DNA of 64,000 bases. Origin: Streptantibioticus ferralitis. GTDB taxonomy: Bacteria > Actinomycetota > Actinomycetes > Streptomycetales > Streptomycetaceae. A program made the position numbers and the translations under genes. This document shows positions 61,601 through 64,000 of this stretch, one piece after another. The DNA is taken from positions 186,001-250,000 of the forward strand of contig NZ_JARHTQ010000010.1 in assembly GCF_029223525.1 (NCBI RefSeq). The letters are read 5' to 3'. The notes beneath the pieces were generated by a model that had not been told where the DNA came from, searched no databases, and was given only the letters and a program-made list of their open reading frames with translations. Every line of letters starts with the position of its first letter. Positions within the stretch are counted from its first letter, which is position 1.

Positions 61601-62140
61601 GCGGAGCAGGACCAGGCCGGTCTGCTGCGGCCGGGCCCGCCCCACGGACGGCGCGGCGCCGTCGTCGCCGGGTGCCGCCGGGGCCGCCGGCGTGGCGCGG
61701 AGCCGCCGGCGCGCGGCTCGGGACCTCTGCACTGGTGGTACCGGCTCGGTCCCCGCCTCTGTGGGTTCGTCCGGCTCGGACGCCTGCGGCGGTGCGGCGT
61801 ACGGCAGCTCGGGGTCGTCCGCGTCGGCAAAGGTCGCAGGAGCGAGCGGCCGTGCCACCGCACGCAGCAGTCCCGCCGGGGCGGACGGCAGCACCGCGTG
61901 TCTCAGTGCGCCGCTCAAGGACGGGTTCTGCCAGGCGGCGAGCCGTGACCTGAACCGGAGGCCGTCACTGACTCCGCCCGCCGCCCCCGCGACGGTCGTG
62001 GCCAACGGCGGGACCGCGCGCCAGCCCCCGTCCCCGCCGGTGTCGGAGCGGTGTGGGGCGTCCGCCCCGGCCCGGGGGGCGCGGACATCGTCCGCCGCGC
62101 CGCCGCCCGCCCGGCGTGCGAACCTGTCCCAGAACCCCAT
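58625..62140 (-). CDS. 1171-residue Pro/Ala/Arg-rich CIS-operon protein with tandem repeats
   Basis: The protein begins MGFWDRFARRAGGGAADDVR and its first 90 residues look semi-ordered. Most of the rest is low-complexity (Pro, Ala, Arg, Gly, Thr, Ser). Residues about 257-405 hold three 49-residue tandem repeats (ARPPVASVPIVVRRSGVDGG ... LGQRGG). The last 40 residues form a predicted amphipathic helix, INEIDELARRLIEPVGRLLR followed by AELRRGRERAGR, resembling the C-terminus of shorter proteins at this place in other Streptomyces CIS operons (from memory). No enzymatic domain is visible. It lies between DUF6760 and the second tube gene. It could be a scaffold, tape-measure-like part or cargo carrier; none is proven. 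Six base pairs separate it from DUF6760. Confidence 0.8.
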   Translation of the reverse strand: MGFWDRFARRAGGGAADDVRAPRAGADAPHRSDTGGDGGWRAVPPLATTVAGAAGGVSDGLRFRSRLAAWQNPSLSGALRHAVLPSAPAGLLRAVARPLAPATFADADDPELPYAAPPQASEPDEPTEAGTEPVPPVQRSRAARRRLRATPAAPAAPGDDGAAPSVGRARPQQTGLVLLRPIGEPLTVAPPPRPFPTRAVTVVPPRGAQGPVGATPTHRSATEPEPAAADRATATARPSAASAPIPAERTGIDPEPAVATARPPVASVPIVVRRSGVDGGPVAASDFASARDADGLGQRGGVGEGGSAMARPPVASVPIVVRRSGVDGGPVAASDFASARDADGLGQRGGAGEGASAVARPPVASVPIVVQRSGADAGPVAASDSPSARDTDDLEQRGGAGGTASARPVLGAPLTSLPASASTQHAADGLGHADDAPGPASSPMRIVPSPTQPIGLTESVPGGPGPSASAPPPGGSTHSHPAPERRDGTSVQRAPYEGGSSVGPPPAAPGAQPTTQPRAGTADARTRGGLGAPLNALPPTAGVPDGTAPLLGRRRPARRITDTAAAGVGTDGASGSAPEHVPPTVPTPPRSAARTGMPLRTEGVPVDVSVPGRPFDAALNTTALQRTVDGGRPDPGRGPAPGDRGADANEQRDIGAPTAGRGAASAPQPIDAAPTSSSDFPSRQPSSGPRGSGITPQPPAGAAERDATGALGPARHARSVGGGETARRAVPQRDHGPTVVARSPTGGIAPHATAPVQHTRGLLGERPMVLDLRAPAAAPATDTGSAAARATPVVGAVWVHDLPRRADGRSAAEPATPRTRRRRATGVPRLPKREEARHQLDDPRPAPPADPPGAAPDVRPSEPRVARATAPAPGPPVPDSPRGATAPSPQPPERGPAPAGRPIVQRSVPGGPRSTGPNAQPALPGTPPGSAAAPARRVRRGDRDTPPVAVPASPLRRGTEPSTTSRGGPGTSVPLVRLAAPGGVTGRSSVQRLPVGAGAARPSLARSPSGPARPWRTAEEGAVTPGASPEPAPLPSVASARTASWTQQARGDGTSTPVPAPRTAASRSRRSADTARVLQRVAEQAGLSGVPLTAVPSRTRADVAPVAEGEASAAGSPAEASAGSPTGAAAGVDINEIDELARRLIEPVGRLLRAELRRGRERAGRPYDGRR
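60930..61370. repeat. 147-bp tandem repeat, three copies, inside the long CIS protein gene
   Basis: The phrase CACCACGATCGGCACC occurs at 61031, 61178 and 61325, exactly 147 bases apart. The second and third copies are nearly identical over the whole period; the first is more diverged. The period is 49 codons, so the reading frame is kept. Confidence 0.92.
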
Positions 62141-62145
62141 GCCGC

Positions 62146-62307
62146 TCACCCGCCTTCGCTGACGCGGGTGTTGATCCGCGCGATCTCCCGTACCCACTGC
62201 TGGCGTTCGCGGTGGGAAAGGTCGAGGATGTCCTCTCGCTGCCAGTGGAAGTGGTAGGCGATGTACGCGATCTCCTCGTACAGCCGAGCAGGCGCGTACG
62301 TCACCAT
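62146..62307 (-). CDS. DUF6760-family small CIS protein
   Basis: A 53-residue protein: MVTYAPARLYEEIAYIAYHF, HWQREDILDLSHRERQQWVR, EIARINTRVSEGG. The HWxxxxILxLxHxERxxWVxEI pattern is that of DUF6760, a short conserved member of actinobacterial CIS operons. The start, ATG 62307 or GTG 62304, overlaps the preceding stop. Structurally similar small phage proteins act as tail assembly helpers, but its role is not known. Confidence 0.88.
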   Translation of the reverse strand: MVTYAPARLYEEIAYIAYHFHWQREDILDLSHRERQQWVREIARINTRVSEGG

Positions 62308-62768
62308 TCCCCCAGGCGCCCACCAGCGAGGTCCACTTCGAAGGAACCGTCGCAGTGCGGGCAGGTCACCGCGGCGCGCGTGTGGCCTTCGCTGTTGATC
62401 CGCTGGTAGAAGTCCTGGAGGAACGCGACATCGGTGGCGTACATGCGCTCGACGACACCGGCGTGCACGTCGGTGACGTTGCCCAGCCTGGTGATCACGT
62501 GGCTCAGCAGCACCACACTCAGATATGCCGGGTTCTCCTTGACCCGCTGGTCGATCTGGGGCATCAACTCGTCCCGCGCGGTGGCCAGACGCATGGCGCC
62601 GTGCCGGTGCACGGTACCCTCGTCGTCGACGTACCCCCGCGGAAGCTCGAACTCGAACTCCGTGCGCAACTCGTGCTCCTGGGACTCCCGCCCCCGCTGC
62701 GGCGCAGTCCGCTGTGCCGGGGCCGGTGCCTGCTCCAGGAGTTCCTCAAGGCCGATCCGTCGCCTCAT
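62301..62768 (-). CDS. CIS-operon protein with C-terminal CPHC motif
   Basis: A 155-residue protein. It is basic at the start (MRRRIGLEELLEQAPAPAQR), then has a folded core (EFEFELPRGYVDDEGTVHRH, RLATARDELMPQIDQRVKEN, LSVVLLSHVITRLGNVTDVH) and ends in VTCPHCDGSFEVDLAGG. The position between tube and DUF6760 and the core pattern match a T4-like baseplate/tail assembly protein conserved in eCIS. The lone CPHC may bind metal with other residues. It overlaps both neighbours by 4-7 bases. Confidence 0.85.
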   Translation of the reverse strand: MRRRIGLEELLEQAPAPAQRTAPQRGRESQEHELRTEFEFELPRGYVDDEGTVHRHGAMRLATARDELMPQIDQRVKENPAYLSVVLLSHVITRLGNVTDVHAGVVERMYATDVAFLQDFYQRINSEGHTRAAVTCPHCDGSFEVDLAGGRLGEW

Positions 62769-63205
62769 TCGACGGAGATCTCCTCGAACACGATGGTCAC
62801 CGTCTCGGTCGCGGCGTTCGACTCACCCGCGGTGAGCGTGGGGCCCTCCCACCTGCTGGCCCACGCGTTCGTCAGCTGGATGCGCCGAAGCGTGGCGCCG
62901 GTGGTGTCCTTGACCTCGATGGTGAGGTTCTGCCGTGCGGTGTTGATCGCGCCGTTGTTGAGGGTCTCCTTGATCCACTTCGTGAACGCCCCACTCTTGT
63001 CGAGACCGCGGGTGATCGTCACCTCGCCCGGCAGCCGCGCCCCTGGCTGCTTGCGGACGATCAACTTGCCCTGCTGGGTGACCTGTTTGTACTCGACGAC
63101 ATCCTGGTCGACGGTGAGGTTGCTGATCTCCTTGACGGACTCGACGTTGTAGCCGCCGAGTTGCACGCCGAAGATATGTGTGGAGAGCGGATCGCCTTCA
63201 GCCAT
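62765..63205 (-). CDS. CIS inner-tube protein (Hcp/gp19-like)
   Basis: A 146-residue protein: GDPLSTHIFGVQLGGYNVES, VKEISNLTVDQDVVEYKQVT, GEVTITRGLDKSGAFTKWIK, then TAGESNAATETVTIVFEEIS. This is the main stacked-ring tube protein propelled by sheath contraction. ATG 63205 follows GGGAGG. It is located directly after the sheath gene, the usual order. Confidence 0.94.
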   Translation of the reverse strand: MAEGDPLSTHIFGVQLGGYNVESVKEISNLTVDQDVVEYKQVTQQGKLIVRKQPGARLPGEVTITRGLDKSGAFTKWIKETLNNGAINTARQNLTIEVKDTTGATLRRIQLTNAWASRWEGPTLTAGESNAATETVTIVFEEISVE

Positions 63206-63244
63206 GGCTGCGTGTCACCTCCCGGTGTGTTCTGACCCTGCTGG

Positions 63245-64000
63245 TCACTCGTTGACGAGGCTCGTGCTGTCGGAGAACTGGGACAGCCGGAACACCACGA
63301 ACTCGGCGGGCTTCACCGGAGCGACCCCGATCTCGCACACCACCTGCCCGAGGTCGATGGACTCCTGGGGGTTGTTGTCGCGGTCGCACTTGACGTAGAA
63401 GGCCTCGGCCGCGGTACTGCCGAACAGCGCTCCGCGCCGCCACTCCTCGGTCAGGAACGCGGTGATGTTCCTGCGGATGCTGGACCACAGCCGATCGTCG
63501 TTGGGCTCGAACACCACCCATTGGGTGCCCAGGAGTATGGACTCCTCCAGGTAGTTGAACAGCCGCCGCACGTTGAGGTAGCGCCAGGCGGGGTCCGACG
63601 AGAGGGTCCGCGCACCCCAGATCCGGATGCCGCGCCCGGGGAAGGCGCGTACGCAGTTGACGCCGATCGGATTCAGCAGATCCTGCTCGCCCTTGCTGAG
63701 GCGGATCTCCAGGTCCACCGCGCCGCGGATGATCTCGTTGGCCGGCGCCTTGTGCACACCGCGTTCGGAGTCGCTGCGCGCCCACACACCAGCGGCGTGC
63801 CCGCTCGGGGGGACCATCACGTTCCGGCCGATCGCCGGGTCGAACACCTTGATCCAAGGGTAGTACAGGGCGGCGTAGCGGGAGTCGAAGCCCGCCTCCT
63901 CGTTCCGCCAGGTGCGCACCTTCTGGGCTGTCAGACCCGGCGGGGTGTCCAGGACGGCGATCCGGTCACCCATCTGCTCGCAGTGCGACATCACCGCCAA
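63245..64000 (-). CDS. Contractile tail sheath protein, C-terminal part (gene continues beyond the window)
   Basis: The visible 251 residues cover the C-terminal half: RYAALYYPWIKVFDPAIGRN, MVPPSGHAAGVWARSDSERG, VHKAPANEIIRGAVDLEIRL, then INCVRAFPGRGIRIWGARTL-type sequence and RRLFNYLEESILLGTQWVVF. The PPSGHxAGxxARxDxxRGVxKAPAN motif is diagnostic for sheath proteins. The N-terminal half lies to the right of base 64000. The sheath contracts to drive the tube. Confidence 0.96.
   Translation of the reverse strand: MAVMSHCEQMGDRIAVLDTPPGLTAQKVRTWRNEEAGFDSRYAALYYPWIKVFDPAIGRNVMVPPSGHAAGVWARSDSERGVHKAPANEIIRGAVDLEIRLSKGEQDLLNPIGVNCVRAFPGRGIRIWGARTLSSDPAWRYLNVRRLFNYLEESILLGTQWVVFEPNDDRLWSSIRRNITAFLTEEWRRGALFGSTAAEAFYVKCDRDNNPQESIDLGQVVCEIGVAPVKPAEFVVFRLSQFSDSTSLVNE

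Noticed and set aside
60675..62162. A 495-codon plus-strand frame opposite the long CIS protein
   Set aside because: High-GC antisense of a Pro/Ala-rich gene stays open by chance. The minus frame continues the operon direction and keeps the 49-residue period; the plus frame has no start context.
62141..62323. Upstream start at 62323 for the long CIS protein
   Set aside because: The region encodes the DUF6760 protein in another frame; MGFWDRF at 62140 starts 6 bases after its stop.
51146..64000. Interpretation as a temperate phage or R-type pyocin
   Set aside because: No capsid, portal, terminase, lysis or integrase gene is visible; PAAR, LysM adaptor, DUF6760 and gene order fit a Streptomyces CIS instead.
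1..64000. tRNA, rRNA or riboswitch genes
   Set aside because: No cloverleaf-like or conserved RNA sequence was recognised by eye; a covariance-model scan would be needed to exclude them fully.

Overview
The window is high-GC actinobacterial DNA and almost certainly Streptomyces. The evidence is the codon bias, Tat and lipoprotein signals, SpoIIE-type phosphatases, XRE regulators with MmyB-like ligand domains, and a Streptomyces-type cytoplasmic contractile injection system (CIS/eCIS). No rRNA, tRNA or CRISPR array was seen. Starts were chosen by reading ribosome-binding sites and domain boundaries by eye; no database search was possible.

Layout. (1) 1-25.5 kb is a decayed accessory region. 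Intact islands are a secreted GH43 enzyme inside 23-bp inverted repeats, AraC/DoxX, DUF3592, an oxidoreductase with a divergent TetR gene and a palindromic operator, DUF1963, a MetE/UROD-like protein, NmrA and SDR dehydrogenases, a cyclophilin, an Atu4866-domain protein, a citrate-lyase-beta-like protein, two XRE-MmyB regulators, an MFS transporter and a GH114 enzyme. Between them lie remnants of proline dehydrogenase, YCII, Ohr, an alpha/beta hydrolase, an amidohydrolase, MerR, a third MmyB regulator, DUF6351, a possible acyl dehydratase, and transposases of the IS5, IS3/IS481-like, NF041680-like, IS256 and IS110 types. (2) 25.5-33.2 kb holds a large AAA+ LAL-type ATPase without its LuxR helix-turn-helix, a Tat-exported phospholipase C, a broken FAD oxidoreductase, and an ArsR/muconolactone-isomerase-like pair sharing a 37-bp palindrome. 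(3) 33.6-36.8 kb encodes an OmpR-type two-component system followed on the same strand by a second GH114 protein. (4) 37-43.3 kb has a GT2 glycosyltransferase, a PQQ-propeller lipoprotein remnant, an SGNH hydrolase, an orphan SLATT-domain protein, an amidohydrolase-like/Atu4866 fusion, a SpoIIE remnant and Dps. (5) 43.7-47 kb is a translationally coupled pair: a receiver domain fused to a thioredoxin-reductase-like flavoprotein that lacks CxxC, and a cyclic-nucleotide-binding sensor kinase. (6) 47.8-50.8 kb has a SpoIIE phosphatase, a PucR remnant, and an ArsR-SRPBCC operon with two matching palindromes.

(7) 51.1-64 kb, all on the minus strand, is a CIS operon that runs off the right edge. 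In transcription order it reads: sheath (partial), tube, a CPHC-motif protein, DUF6760, a 1171-residue Pro/Ala-rich protein with a 3 x 49-residue tandem repeat, a second tube protein, a LysM tube-cap protein, a VgrG-like spike, PAAR tip, gp25, baseplate J, tail protein I, and a zinc-ribbon/TM/discoidin-like membrane protein. Many of these genes overlap by 4 nt, which suggests one assembly operon. The last gene is a plausible membrane tether and the long repeat protein is the least explained component.

The window therefore combines a regulator-rich, IS-eroded accessory region with a conserved contractile machine. The density of broken genes to about 43 kb, against almost none after 51 kb, is the main large-scale contrast.
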